A stretch of 64,000 bases of DNA from Clostridiales bacterium (GTDB taxonomy: Bacteria > Bacillota > Clostridia > Lachnospirales > Lachnospiraceae), in assembly GCA_018372435.1 (NCBI GenBank), contig JAHAJA010000002.1:62001-126000 (forward strand). Reading direction: 5' to 3'. The notes under the pieces were generated by a model. That model saw nothing but the letters and a program-made list of their open reading frames with translations, was not told where the DNA came from and did no database searches. This document shows positions 26,066-34,766 of this stretch, piece by piece. The position numbers and the translations under genes were made by a program. The stretch's first letter is position 1, and each line of letters starts with the position of its first letter.

Positions 26066-26950
26066 ATGAGGAATTTTGATTTTTGTAGAGGGATTGTTCA
26101 CGTAATTAAGAAAGGAGATTCTTTGTATGCTATTAGCAGAATGTATAATATACCATTAGCGTTAATTATGCGTTCAAATCCTTATGTAGATGTATATAAT
26201 TTACAAGTTGGTGATGAAATTTGTGTTCCTGTATCTAGCATGGGTGGCATTGGTAACATCTGTACAGGAAATGCACCTTGTGTTCCAGAAATGCCAGAAA
26301 TGCCAGAAATGTCAGGAATGCCTGGAGTGAATGGAATGCCTGGTAGAACAGGAACGACTGGAACGACTGGAATGAATGGAACGACTGGAATGACAGGAAT
26401 GACTGGAATGAATGGTAGAACAGGAATGACTGGGATGACTGGAGCGACTGGAATGACTGGCAGAACAGGAATGCCAGGAACGACTGGGATGAATGGAATG
26501 ACTGGCAGAACAGGAATGCCTGGAACGACTGGAATGACTGGAACGACTGGTAGAACAGGAATGACTGGGATGACTGGAGCGACTGGAATGAATGGAACGA
26601 CTGGAATGACAGGAATGACTGGAATGACAGGAACGAATGGGATGACTGGCAGAACAGGAATGCCTGGAACGACTGGAATGACAGGAATGAATGGTAGAAC
26701 AGGAATGACGGGAATGACTGGAACACCTGGTATGTCGGAACAACCTAGTAACCCTATGGCACCAAATAATAATCTAATTACTTATATAATTAAAGAAGCC
26801 GAAACATTAAAAGATATACTTGATAAGTTTGATATTGATTTAGAAGATTTTATAGAGAACAATAATATGTCAACAATATTATTGAAACCAGGTATGACTA
26901 TTAATATACCAGATAAAAGATCAAGAGAAGAGGAAGAAATCAGCAAATAA
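26066..26950 (+). CDS. LysM - collagen-like - LysM protein
   Basis: The 294-residue protein has an N-terminal LysM domain (about 10-56: VHVIKKGDSLYAISRMYNIP, LQVGDEICVP), about 46 uninterrupted Gly-X-Y triplets (residues 84-224) and a second LysM-like domain (about 237-283: ITYIIKEAETLKDILDKF, LLKPGMTINIP). X is mostly Met or Arg and Y mostly Thr, Asn or Pro; Pro is scarce. No signal peptide is visible, so it may reach the surface by another route, for example in the mother cell as a spore-coat or exosporium protein, by analogy with BclA (inference). AAAGGA precedes the ATG. Confidence 0.87.
   Translation: MRNFDFCRGIVHVIKKGDSLYAISRMYNIPLALIMRSNPYVDVYNLQVGDEICVPVSSMGGIGNICTGNAPCVPEMPEMPEMSGMPGVNGMPGRTGTTGTTGMNGTTGMTGMTGMNGRTGMTGMTGATGMTGRTGMPGTTGMNGMTGRTGMPGTTGMTGTTGRTGMTGMTGATGMNGTTGMTGMTGMTGTNGMTGRTGMPGTTGMTGMNGRTGMTGMTGTPGMSEQPSNPMAPNNNLITYIIKEAETLKDILDKFDIDLEDFIENNNMSTILLKPGMTINIPDKRSREEEEISK
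26315..26731 (+). repeat. Collagen-like coding repeat (9-bp periodicity)
   Basis: The DNA is built from GGAATGACT, GGAACGACT and GGTAGAACA type units in frame with the Gly-X-Thr triplets. Longer blocks recur, for example the run coding GRTGMPGTTGM. The repeat keeps long antisense frames open, and I do not annotate those. Confidence 0.92.
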
Positions 26951-26960
26951 TAAATAATAT

Positions 26961-27006
26961 AAGCTATCGAGTTCACTAGGTAACAGGAATCGATAGCTTT
27001 TATTTT
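26961..27006 (+). terminator. Terminator after the collagen-like gene
   Basis: AAGCTATCGA (26961-26970) and TCGATAGCTT (26990-26999) are perfect complements, followed by TTATTTT. Confidence 0.85.
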
Positions 27007-27148
27007 CGCAAATGAGATGTCATATTCTAATGAAAATGTTAGAAAAATAAGCAAAATGACAAAACACTTCATATTACTATGTAAATCAAGTAGAATCCTT
27101 CAAATAACAACATGGAACAATATGGTAAATAATTTATTTTTAAAGTGT

Positions 27149-27177
27149 TTGACAAACGGTAATGTTACACATATAAT
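27149..27177 (+). promoter_or_regulatory. Perfect-consensus sigma-A promoter upstream of corA
   Basis: TTGACA (27149-27154), a 17-nt spacer and TATAAT (27172-27177). It lies about 250 nt before the corA start, so the transcript has a long leader. Confidence 0.85.
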
Positions 27178-27232
27178 AAATGTGGTTAGAAACACAGTGT
27201 AAACTGTTATTAAAAGAAAGGATGTGGATTAT

Positions 27233-27346
27233 ATGGAAAGTGGACCGAGTAGTCGCCGGCAAAATATTTATCATACGGCATTATTATTTGGACAAAGTAA
27301 CATGAAAATTAAATATAATCGCACTTCCGTTAGGATACATAGATAA
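27233..27346 (+). CDS. Candidate 37-codon leader ORF upstream of corA
   Basis: An ATG at 27233, with AAAGGA about 10 nt upstream, opens a 37-codon frame to a TAA at 27344-27346. The peptide starts MESGPSSRRQNIYHTALLF and is basic towards the end. It matches no family I know. Its last codons form the left arm of the hairpin before corA, the arrangement of a regulatory leader peptide. It could also be a chance frame. Confidence 0.45.
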   Translation: MESGPSSRRQNIYHTALLFGQSNMKIKYNRTSVRIHR

Positions 27347-27409
27347 CAGTTACTAAAAACAAAATACCATTTTTCTTGTATGCTTTTTGTCTAGTATCCT
27401 AATGGAAGT
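27323..27409 (+). promoter_or_regulatory. Long-range hairpin immediately before the corA ribosome-binding site
   Basis: ACTTCCGTTAGGATAC (27323-27338) pairs with GTATCCTAATGGAAGT (27394-27409), 16 bp with one G-U/mismatch, enclosing 55 nt. The right arm ends 4 nt before the AGGAG (27414-27418) of corA, and the left arm lies inside the short ORF. Confidence 0.6.
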
Positions 27410-27424
27410 AGATAGGAGCGGACT

Positions 27425-28360
27425 ATGATTGAAGTATACAAAACATATGACGATGGACTGCGTCAAATCAACGATTTTGAGGAAGGTTGTTGGATTGCAT
27501 TAACAAATCCTACTGCGACGGAATTGCTACAGGTGTCGGATCGATATCAGGTTGATATTAACGATTTAAGAGCTCCTCTAGATGAAGAAGAGCGTTCAAG
27601 AATCGAGGTTGAGGATGCATATACGCTAATTCTTGTTGATATCCCTACGTTAGAAGAGAGGAACAAGAATAATCGATATGTAACGATCCCGTTGGCAATT
27701 CTATTAACAAAAGGGGCTATTATTACAATCTGTCTTGAAGAAACTCCGATTCTGAAGAGCTTTATGGATGGAAGAGTAAGAGATTTCTTCACCTTCAAAA
27801 GAACAAGATTCATCTTGCAAATTCTATATAAGAATGCAAGTGCGTATCTTCAGTATCTTCGTGTGATTGACCGCAAGAGTGAAGAAGTTGAGAAGAAGTT
27901 ACATGCCTCAACGAAGAATCGCGAACTAATCGAACTTCTTGAATTAGAGAAGAGCTTGGTTTATTTCACGACTTCCTTACGTGCGAATGAAGTAGTACTC
28001 GAAAAATTACTAAAAACTGAGAATATAAAGCAGTATCCAGAAGATACTGATTTGCTTGAAGATGTTATTATAGAGAATAAACAAGCAATTGAAATGGCTA
28101 ATATATACAGCGGAATTTTAAGTGGAACAATGGATGCATTTGCATCGGTTATTTCTAATAATCTTAACATTGTTATGAAATTCTTAGCTACAGTTACAAT
28201 TGTATTATCCATTCCCACAATGATTGCTAGTTTTTTTGGAATGAACTTTGTTCATATTCCAGGAATGGAAGCAAAGTATGGATTCTACATTGTAACAGCA
28301 GGAGCATTTGCATTGACAGCATTGGTAGCATACATTTTAGCAAAAAAAGATTTATTCTAA
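27425..28360 (+). CDS. corA: CorA-family divalent cation transporter
   Basis: The 311-residue protein has the CorA plan: a large N-terminal cytoplasmic domain, a long stalk helix (EKKLHASTKNRELIELLELEKSLVYFTTSLR) and two C-terminal helices. The first ends in the signature GMNF (FFGMNFVHIPG), and a short basic tail, AKKDLF, closes the protein. It imports magnesium or another divalent ion as a pentamer in the cell membrane. AGGAG lies 6 nt before the ATG. The leader upstream suggests regulated expression. Confidence 0.95.
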   Translation: MIEVYKTYDDGLRQINDFEEGCWIALTNPTATELLQVSDRYQVDINDLRAPLDEEERSRIEVEDAYTLILVDIPTLEERNKNNRYVTIPLAILLTKGAIITICLEETPILKSFMDGRVRDFFTFKRTRFILQILYKNASAYLQYLRVIDRKSEEVEKKLHASTKNRELIELLELEKSLVYFTTSLRANEVVLEKLLKTENIKQYPEDTDLLEDVIIENKQAIEMANIYSGILSGTMDAFASVISNNLNIVMKFLATVTIVLSIPTMIASFFGMNFVHIPGMEAKYGFYIVTAGAFALTALVAYILAKKDLF

Positions 28361-28378
28361 GTGATATTAATTATTTGG

Positions 28379-28406
28379 GGTTGTCGTATGCTGTTATATG
28401 ACAATC
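28379..28406 (+). terminator. Stem-loop after corA
   Basis: GGTTGTCGTAT (28379-28389) pairs with ATATGACAATCC (28395-28406) with a 5-nt loop. The following T stretch is poor. Confidence 0.55.
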
Positions 28407-28556
28407 CTATTCTAATGTATGATAGCAATATATCAAATTAAGTATAGCCTCAAGTGTCTCACTCCAAGAAAGCAAAGTCGTTTTTGGAAGTAATGAGTAC
28501 AATTATTATAATAGGGTAAAGGATTTATCAAAATTCTGTGAATTTTCTAATTTTTA

Positions 28557-28585
28557 TTGACTTAAAACAGAATGTTAGTTATTCT
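28557..28585 (+). promoter_or_regulatory. Candidate promoter for the rhomboid-like gene
   Basis: TTGACT (28557-28562) and TATTCT (28580-28585) are separated by 17 nt, about 50 nt before the start codon. Confidence 0.5.
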
Positions 28586-28633
28586 TATCCTAGATTACGT
28601 AGAGTAGTCAATTCTAATAAAGAGGTGTGTTAG

Positions 28634-29503
28634 ATGAAGTTTATCAATAAGTTAGAGAAAAAATTCGGTCGTTATGCGATTCATGATTTGATGAAATATA
28701 TAATAACACTTTATGTTTTAGGTGCGTTAGTATATCTAATCAATCCATATTTTTATGATGCATATCTAAGTTTGGATATCGGTAAAGTGTTCCAAGGTCA
28801 AATTTGGAGGCTCGTTACATTCATCATTTACCCAGCAACTATAAGTGGTGGTTTTGGTATCTTTTTCTTTGCAATAGAGATGTATCTATATTTTATGATT
28901 GGGCGTTCCTTAGAGAATGCTTGGGGAGCATTTCGATTTAATCTATATTATTTATCAGGTATTTTGTTTAATATTGTAGCAGCAGTAATACTTTATTTTG
29001 TTATTGGCGGAAGCTATCCAATGGGACTTACATTTATTAATCGTTCCATGTTCTTTGCCTTTGCTGCGATTTTTCCGAACGTACAGTTTCTATTATTCTT
29101 TGTGCTACCAGTTAAGGTAAAACATTTAGCATATATTTATGCAGCAATAATAGGCTATGATATATTTAAGTATGTTCGATATGCTTTTTTAGCCACAAAT
29201 CCAATTTATAGAAATTTTTATTTAGCAACGGCAATCTCAATAATAGTAGCATTGCTAAACTTTGTAATTTTCTTCCTCGCAACTAGAAATTACAGGAGAA
29301 TATCACCAGCAGCACAGAAACGTAGAAGAACCTATCATAAACAGGTGAATCGTTCTAAAACTATTACTAGACATAAATGTGCAGTTTGTGGTAGAACAGA
29401 AAAAGATGATGAAAATCTAGAATTTCGATTTTGTTCCAAATGCGATGGTAATTACGAATATTGCATGGAACACCTTTTTACGCATACTCATGTTAAAAAA
29501 TAA
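28634..29503 (+). CDS. Rhomboid-like membrane protein with a C-terminal zinc ribbon (probable pseudoprotease)
   Basis: The 289-residue protein has about six transmembrane helices. The GQIWRLVTFIIYP segment and the loop before helix two resemble rhomboid/derlin proteins. The catalytic Gly-x-Ser-x-Gly motif is not present where expected (MGLTFINRSMFFAFAA), so proteolysis is doubtful. After a basic linker (about 225-245) the C-terminus has paired cysteines, CAVCGRTEKDD and FCSKCDGNYEYCMEH, likely binding zinc in the cytoplasm. The ribosome-binding site is AGAGGTG. Membrane-protein quality control or scaffolding is an inference only. Confidence 0.75.
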   Translation: MKFINKLEKKFGRYAIHDLMKYIITLYVLGALVYLINPYFYDAYLSLDIGKVFQGQIWRLVTFIIYPATISGGFGIFFFAIEMYLYFMIGRSLENAWGAFRFNLYYLSGILFNIVAAVILYFVIGGSYPMGLTFINRSMFFAFAAIFPNVQFLLFFVLPVKVKHLAYIYAAIIGYDIFKYVRYAFLATNPIYRNFYLATAISIIVALLNFVIFFLATRNYRRISPAAQKRRRTYHKQVNRSKTITRHKCAVCGRTEKDDENLEFRFCSKCDGNYEYCMEHLFTHTHVKK

Positions 29504-29612
29504 TATTGTCGAGAATGGGTAGTTAGAAAATAAAATTGTGAGAACCTAGGTACATAATGATATGTATTGTGTGCGTAGTAACTATATATGTAATTAGAAT
29601 AGGATGGTAAAA

Positions 29613-31040
29613 ATGATGAACAAAAAGACGAAAATAGTATGTACGATGGGACCAAACATGGACAATATCGAGAATATCCGTGCTTTAGCAAAGAACGGTA
29701 TGGATATTGCCAGATTAAACTTTTCACATGGTGATCATGAAGAACACTTAAACAGAATCAACATGATTAAACAAGTTAGAGAAGAGCTTGGTTTACCAAT
29801 CGCTATATTATTAGACACCAAGGGCCCTGAAATCAGAACTGGTATGTTAGTTAATGATGAGAAAGTACAATTACAAGAAGGACAAGATTTCGTATTAACT
29901 ACTGAAGAAATTGTTGGTGATGCGAACAAAGTTTCTATTACTTATACTCAACTACCAGAAGACGTTAAAGAAGGTGATACCATTCTTATCGATGACGGTT
30001 TAATTGGACTTGCTGTACAAAAAGTTGCAGATAAAGAAATCTTCTGTAAAGTAACTAATGGTGGCTTATTAGGAAGCCGTAAAGGTGTTAACGTTCCTGG
30101 AGTAAGCGTTAAATTACCAGGAATTACAGAAAAAGATAGAGAAGATATCATCTTCGGTATAAATCAAGGATTAGACTTTGTAGCAGCTTCATTCGTACGT
30201 AATGCAGATGCAGTAAGAGAAATTCGTAAAGTTTTAAATGATGCAAACTCTGATATGGAAATCATCTCTAAGATTGAAAATGAAGAAGGTATTCAAAACA
30301 TCGATGAAATTATTGAAGAATCAGATGGTATCATGGTAGCACGTGGCGACATGGGTGTAGAAATTCCTGCAGCTGAAGTTCCATTTATCCAAAAGATGAT
30401 TATCCAAAAATGTAATGATGCATATAAGCCAGTTATTACAGCAACTCAAATGTTAGATTCTATGATTCGTAACCCAAGACCAACAAGAGCAGAAGTAACT
30501 GACGTTGCTAATGCAATCTATGATGGTACAGACGCAATCATGTTATCTGGTGAAACTGCAATGGGTAAATACCCTGTTGAAGCGTTACAAACAATGGTAA
30601 GCATTGCTGTAGAAACTGAATCGCACCTTGACTATGATGGAATTCTTGATATGAACAGTCTTCACAGAAGTAAGAGCGTATCAAGTGGTATATGCTATTC
30701 AGCAGTAGCAACAGCTAGCAGCTTAAATGCAAAAGTTATCGCTGCTTCAAGTTTTTCAGGCTATACTGCACGTTTAGTTTCAAAATTAAAACCTCAATCA
30801 ATTATATTAGGTTTATCACCACTTGAAAGAACATTAAGAAAGATGCAATTATTCTGGGGAGTAGTTCCAGTTAAAGTTAATGAAGTTAATTCAACTGATT
30901 CTCTTTTAGATAATGCTGTAGCTGATGTAAAAGCAAGAGGCTTCGTTGAAAAGGACGATATTATGATTTTAACAGCAGGTGTACCAACAAGTAAAACTGG
31001 TGTTACTAACATGATCAAAGCAGTTATTATCGAAGATTAA
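29613..31040 (+). CDS. pyk: Pyruvate kinase
   Basis: The 475-residue enzyme opens with TKIVCTMGPNMDN and has LLDTKGPEIRTG, the active-site signature ISKIENEEG, MVARGDMGVEIP and the nucleotide-binding ATQMLDSM. It converts phosphoenolpyruvate and ADP to pyruvate and ATP, the last step of glycolysis. It lacks the extra C-terminal PEP-utilising domain found in some Bacillales. GGATGG lies 5-8 nt before the adjacent ATGs at 29613 and 29616; an ATG at 29604 would overlap that site. Codon use looks biased towards highly expressed forms. Confidence 0.97.
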   Translation: MMNKKTKIVCTMGPNMDNIENIRALAKNGMDIARLNFSHGDHEEHLNRINMIKQVREELGLPIAILLDTKGPEIRTGMLVNDEKVQLQEGQDFVLTTEEIVGDANKVSITYTQLPEDVKEGDTILIDDGLIGLAVQKVADKEIFCKVTNGGLLGSRKGVNVPGVSVKLPGITEKDREDIIFGINQGLDFVAASFVRNADAVREIRKVLNDANSDMEIISKIENEEGIQNIDEIIEESDGIMVARGDMGVEIPAAEVPFIQKMIIQKCNDAYKPVITATQMLDSMIRNPRPTRAEVTDVANAIYDGTDAIMLSGETAMGKYPVEALQTMVSIAVETESHLDYDGILDMNSLHRSKSVSSGICYSAVATASSLNAKVIAASSFSGYTARLVSKLKPQSIILGLSPLERTLRKMQLFWGVVPVKVNEVNSTDSLLDNAVADVKARGFVEKDDIMILTAGVPTSKTGVTNMIKAVIIED

Positions 31041-31103
31041 TTATTATCGAATTGGTTAATACTAAGATAGTATAGTTGATATAAATAAATAAGTAAAAAG
31101 TAG

Positions 31104-31160
31104 ACAGGCTGTCGTGTTAAGAATTATGGTAAAATTACCAATCTTAGTGCGATGGCCTGT
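31104..31160 (+). terminator. Stem-loop after pyk
   Basis: ACAGGCTGTCGTGTTAAGA (from 31104) pairs with TCTTAGTGCGATGGCCTGT (ending 31160) with small mismatches. No T run follows. The stretch 31161-31363 otherwise shows only an isolated TATAAT at 31254-31259. Confidence 0.55.
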
Positions 31161-31363
31161 TCCAAATCAGCCTAGAATACGTGAAAATTACTAAAAATTT
31201 ATAAAATAACAAAAAAATTATATGAAATGGTAGCGTATATATCGTTTTATTGTTATAATAGTAATTAGCGATTTTATTATTCGTGACAACAGAAAGCTGT
31301 GGAGCGTGCTTTTGTTGTATATCTTTAGCTGGCAGTATAAAATTACAAGGTGAGGTTTTAAAT

Positions 31364-32773
31364 ATGAGTTTAAGTGTAAATCAATTACTAAAAAACATAA
31401 GAGATAATAAAGAAATAGAAGTATATCTACCACAATATATGAATTATTCCTTATCTGCTTATTATAGATATTCTTTCGTTGATTTAACTATGAAATATGT
31501 CATGTTATATGAGGTGATTTCTGAGAAGCATAATAAACAAATTGATCAAGTAGAAGATATCTTAAAACAAGTTAACCAATTAGTAAAAGAAACTATGTTA
31601 GATGGGTTTGATGAAAGTACTCGTGTAACAAAAGTGGAAGAAATCGATGCTGTTCGTCAAGAGATTATGTCTAGAATGAAATCTATCACGGCATATGCTG
31701 ATATTATGCAATTATATGAATATGTTTTAAATCGTATTGAAGACAAATATGCTGATGAGATTGAAGAATTCGATGTAGATGTTTTCACTGGAGAAATTAT
31801 AAATTATATCTTCTCAAATAATGATAATGTTATTATAAATACAAAAGTTCAAGAAATCATAGGACAATTACCAGTTAGAATGACTAAGACAAAATACTAT
31901 GATTTATTAAAAGATAGTATTTCAATCTATAAAGGTAGTGAAAGAAGTTCTGTAGATGGATATTTATATATGATTAAATCGGCAACTACATTAGAGAGAC
32001 CGAAAGAAATGAAAAAACAATTTCCTGAACTTTATAAAGCGGTTACTCAAATTGAATCTGCAGATTTTAAGAATTTATCGAAACCAGAATTCTATCGTTT
32101 AAACGGAATGGTACAAGACCGTGCGATTGATTTGTTAGAAATTTCGGATTTATATATGCAATTACAAGAAATTGTAAACTGCTTATATGCATATAACTTA
32201 ACAGTAGGTTATCAGAATGCTGAGATGAAGGAAGAAACGTTATGTAAAGAATTAGTTGCTCATGTTAACGCTTGTTTCTTAGAAGGTGCTGAAAAAGAAC
32301 TTGAAAAGAAAGAGATGGACAAGCTTTCTAAATTAGAAGGTGCAATGGAATCTTCAATGCAAGAAATTGCTTTATTAGAGGGTGGCTATGAAGATGTTAT
32401 GACTATGTCAGGCAAGAAATTAAAGAGTCTCATGTTAGATACACAAGGTGCTTGTGTAACTACTTGTATGAAATTACTTGGAAATAGTATGTTTGTTGAT
32501 TTGAACGCGAAAGTATCAACTAAATTAGCTGATGATGCGTACATTGAAAAAGTAACTACTGCATTATTCAAAAATCTTGCTAAGATGTTTGATAAAGTTC
32601 CACAATGTGTAGTTCGTGCTGTGATGGCAAGTACTTTAAACAAAATGCCAGTATTTTTTAATAATTCAGATGAAATCTCTGAATATGTAGCAAACTCTTT
32701 AAATCAATGTAAAGATGAAGCAGAAAAGAATGCTTGCTATAGCATCATTAAAGATATTATGTCAGAAGAATAA
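31364..32773 (+). CDS. Conserved-looking protein of unknown function (469 aa)
   Basis: The protein is soluble, almost entirely helical by composition, acidic, and lacks a signal peptide or membrane span. I recognise no domain. The start is the ATG at 31364, 8 nt after AAGGTGAGG, giving MSLSVNQLLKNIRDNKEIEVYLPQ; the longer frame from 31283 adds a cysteine-rich stretch without a ribosome-binding site. Several cysteines cluster near the C-terminus (GACVTTCMK, QCVV, NACYS). It stands alone between two stem-loops, downstream of pyk. Confidence 0.75.
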   Translation: MSLSVNQLLKNIRDNKEIEVYLPQYMNYSLSAYYRYSFVDLTMKYVMLYEVISEKHNKQIDQVEDILKQVNQLVKETMLDGFDESTRVTKVEEIDAVRQEIMSRMKSITAYADIMQLYEYVLNRIEDKYADEIEEFDVDVFTGEIINYIFSNNDNVIINTKVQEIIGQLPVRMTKTKYYDLLKDSISIYKGSERSSVDGYLYMIKSATTLERPKEMKKQFPELYKAVTQIESADFKNLSKPEFYRLNGMVQDRAIDLLEISDLYMQLQEIVNCLYAYNLTVGYQNAEMKEETLCKELVAHVNACFLEGAEKELEKKEMDKLSKLEGAMESSMQEIALLEGGYEDVMTMSGKKLKSLMLDTQGACVTTCMKLLGNSMFVDLNAKVSTKLADDAYIEKVTTALFKNLAKMFDKVPQCVVRAVMASTLNKMPVFFNNSDEISEYVANSLNQCKDEAEKNACYSIIKDIMSEE

Positions 32774-32792
32774 AAATAATTTGTTAAAAAGG

Positions 32793-32833
32793 GTACTGTC
32801 GACTGAGTAAGAAATTACTCAGTTCGGCAGTAT
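32793..32833 (+). terminator. Stem-loop after the 469-aa gene
   Basis: GTACTGTCGACTGAGTAA (32793-32810), loop GAAA, then TTACTCAGTTCGGCAGTAT (to about 32833), with one bulge. No T run follows. Confidence 0.6.
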
Positions 32834-32970
32834 CATTACTATTAAGAAACCTAAGTAGAAACTTACATGTTAGCTAGTGGTAATGGTTACCGTAAGGTTA
32901 TGAATAACTAGAAAAATTTAGGTATATACTTATAGATGCTATGGCAAATGATTTAGAGGGGGATATCGGA

Positions 32971-33291
32971 ATGATTACATGGTATCATAAACTGTATATG
33001 GATGACCGTATTATCAAGAATGTTGATAAAATCAAGACTGCAATTGAAGAGAATAAACCGTCGATTGGTATCTACTGTATAGCCCTTGCATCTAATGAAA
33101 ACAATTTATTCGATATAATGAATGTGAATGAATTAATGTTTCAACATTATAGGAGAAATAAAATCTATATCCTTGGACTCGCACGGGGAAAAGAGAGCGC
33201 GAAACGTTTAGTTGTAAGAATGATTGAAGATGTATATAATGAAACAGGAGATTTTCACGCGAGAGAATACTTTGCAGAAAATGGTAGGTGA
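32971..33291 (+). CDS. Small protein of unknown function (106 aa)
   Basis: The start is taken at the ATG at 32971 (MITWYHKLYMDDRI), 8 nt after AGAGGGGG. The protein has a strand-helix pattern (IGIYCIALASNENNLFDIMN, NKIYILGLARGKESAKRLVVRMIEDVY) and no signal peptide. I recognise no family. It lies 8 nt before the DUF2953 gene and so heads a unit that continues into ytfJ, which may link it to sporulation or the envelope. Confidence 0.7.
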   Translation: MITWYHKLYMDDRIIKNVDKIKTAIEENKPSIGIYCIALASNENNLFDIMNVNELMFQHYRRNKIYILGLARGKESAKRLVVRMIEDVYNETGDFHAREYFAENGR

Positions 33292-33299
33292 AGAAGTAG

Positions 33300-34343
33300 A
33301 TGCTTCATGTGATATTCATTATATTTAAAATAATCGGTATTGTACTGGGGATACTTCTTGCCTTATTCTTATTCTTAGTGGGAATAATACTTTTTGTTCC
33401 TGTTCGATATCGTGTATATGCGTCAAAGTATGATACGATACAAGTAAAGGCAAGAGTGAGTTGGCTACTTAGAATTGTCTCGTTACGTTTTAGATATTAT
33501 AGCGAAGAGGAGACATACTGGTATTGCTTAAGGATTTTTGGTTTCACGTTCATTGATAGCAATCGACCAACTAATGCAAAGAAAGTAAAGAAAGTAAAAG
33601 TTAAGAAAACTAAATCGGATAAACGTAAGGATAAAAAGACGAAGGTTAAAAAAACGAAAAAGGTAATTGCATCAGATAAAGTTCTAGGTATTGATGATCA
33701 AATAGATAGTAAAGACAAAACAATTGAAGATAATGATATACTATATGATGAGATACAAGAGGATAAGAAGGATATAATAAAACCACTTCAGAATGAACAT
33801 ACTAATATAGTTGGGAATATTGAAGAGATAGAAGAAGAAAGAGAAGAAAAAGAAGCATTTTTCTATCGAATAACAAAACCGATTAGAACTATATTCCAAC
33901 GAATTAAAGACATATTTATTAAAATCCGTGAAGGGCTACACTCAATACGAAACATTTTTTCGAATATTAAAGCTAAGATTCATCTAATCAAGGAGTTCCT
34001 TGATATTGAGGATAATAGAAAAGGTATTGGACGTGTATATACTGGTCTGAAGAAAACGTTAAGACATATCCTTCCATATAAGGTTAAGGGTGTTGTTAGA
34101 ATTGGACTAGATGACCCTTGTAGTACTGGATATCTATTAGGTGCATTGTCAATGGTATATCCTATATATGCTGATAAGATACAGATCATCCCAGATTTTC
34201 AGGAAGAAGTGTTGGAAGGTCAGGTAGATGCGAAAGGAAGAATACGTGCATTTACTTTACTTATAATAGGAATTAAACTTATCTTAAATGATAACTTTAA
34301 AACGTTGCTTAAGAATGTGAAAGAATTAAAGGAGGAGTTATAA
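33300..34343 (+). CDS. DUF2953-domain membrane protein
   Basis: The 347-residue protein has an N-terminal transmembrane helix (about 4-30), a highly charged Lys/Glu linker (about 95-185) and a C-terminal region with the DUF2953 pattern: VVRIGLDDPCSTGYLLGALSMVYPIYADKIQIIPDFQEEVLEGQ. DUF2953 proteins are commonly next to ytfJ in Clostridia and Bacilli, as here, where the stop overlaps the ytfJ start (TAATG). The ribosome-binding site is weak, so coupling to the upstream gene is likely. The function is unknown, probably in sporulation. Confidence 0.87.
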   Translation: MLHVIFIIFKIIGIVLGILLALFLFLVGIILFVPVRYRVYASKYDTIQVKARVSWLLRIVSLRFRYYSEEETYWYCLRIFGFTFIDSNRPTNAKKVKKVKVKKTKSDKRKDKKTKVKKTKKVIASDKVLGIDDQIDSKDKTIEDNDILYDEIQEDKKDIIKPLQNEHTNIVGNIEEIEEEREEKEAFFYRITKPIRTIFQRIKDIFIKIREGLHSIRNIFSNIKAKIHLIKEFLDIEDNRKGIGRVYTGLKKTLRHILPYKVKGVVRIGLDDPCSTGYLLGALSMVYPIYADKIQIIPDFQEEVLEGQVDAKGRIRAFTLLIIGIKLILNDNFKTLLKNVKELKEEL

Positions 34344-34735
34344 TGACTGACAATAGTTTTGGATCTACGGTAGAAGCATTATTTAAGGGAATGGATAGTT
34401 TTCTTACTACAAAAACTGTAGTAGGGGAAGCAGTAAAGGTAGAAGATGGAACAATTATTTTACCATTAGTAGATGTAAGTTTTGGTGTAGCTGCTGGTGC
34501 GTTTTCACAAGATGATAAGAAGAAAAACAACGGTGGCGGAGGTATGGGTGGAAGAATTACCCCAAGTTCTGTGTTGGTTGTCCAAAATGGTTCTGCTAGA
34601 CTTGTTAATGTTAAAAACCAAGATGGTGTTACTAAGATCTTAGATATGGTACCTGACTTTGTGAATAAATTTACAGCAGGTAAAATGAAACAAAATACCG
34701 AAACTGCTGCAACAGAAGCAACAGAAGAAGAATAA
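34343..34735 (+). CDS. ytfJ: Sporulation protein GerW (YtfJ)
   Basis: The 130-residue protein has the family pattern GDSFLTTKTVVGEAV-like start (MDSFLTTKTVVGEAVKVEDGTIILPLVDVSFG), the glycine-rich NNGGGGMGGRITPSSVLVV loop and a C-terminal DMVPDFVNKF. In Bacillus subtilis YtfJ/GerW is needed for germination through one nutrient receptor. It implies the organism forms spores. AAGGAGGAG lies at the end of the DUF2953 gene. Confidence 0.92.
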   Translation: MTDNSFGSTVEALFKGMDSFLTTKTVVGEAVKVEDGTIILPLVDVSFGVAAGAFSQDDKKKNNGGGGMGGRITPSSVLVVQNGSARLVNVKNQDGVTKILDMVPDFVNKFTAGKMKQNTETAATEATEEE

Positions 34736-34766
34736 GCTCGAATTTTATTCAATTAAGAAATAATAC

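Noticed and set aside
26235..26743. Two long minus-strand open frames opposite the collagen-like gene
   Set aside because: They are low-complexity Ser/Gln/His/Phe translations of the 9-bp repeat, with no ribosome-binding site; the + strand frame has two LysM domains.
27184..27424. M-box magnesium riboswitch before corA
   Set aside because: The conserved M-box core segments could not be found; the leader looks more like a short ORF with a hairpin.
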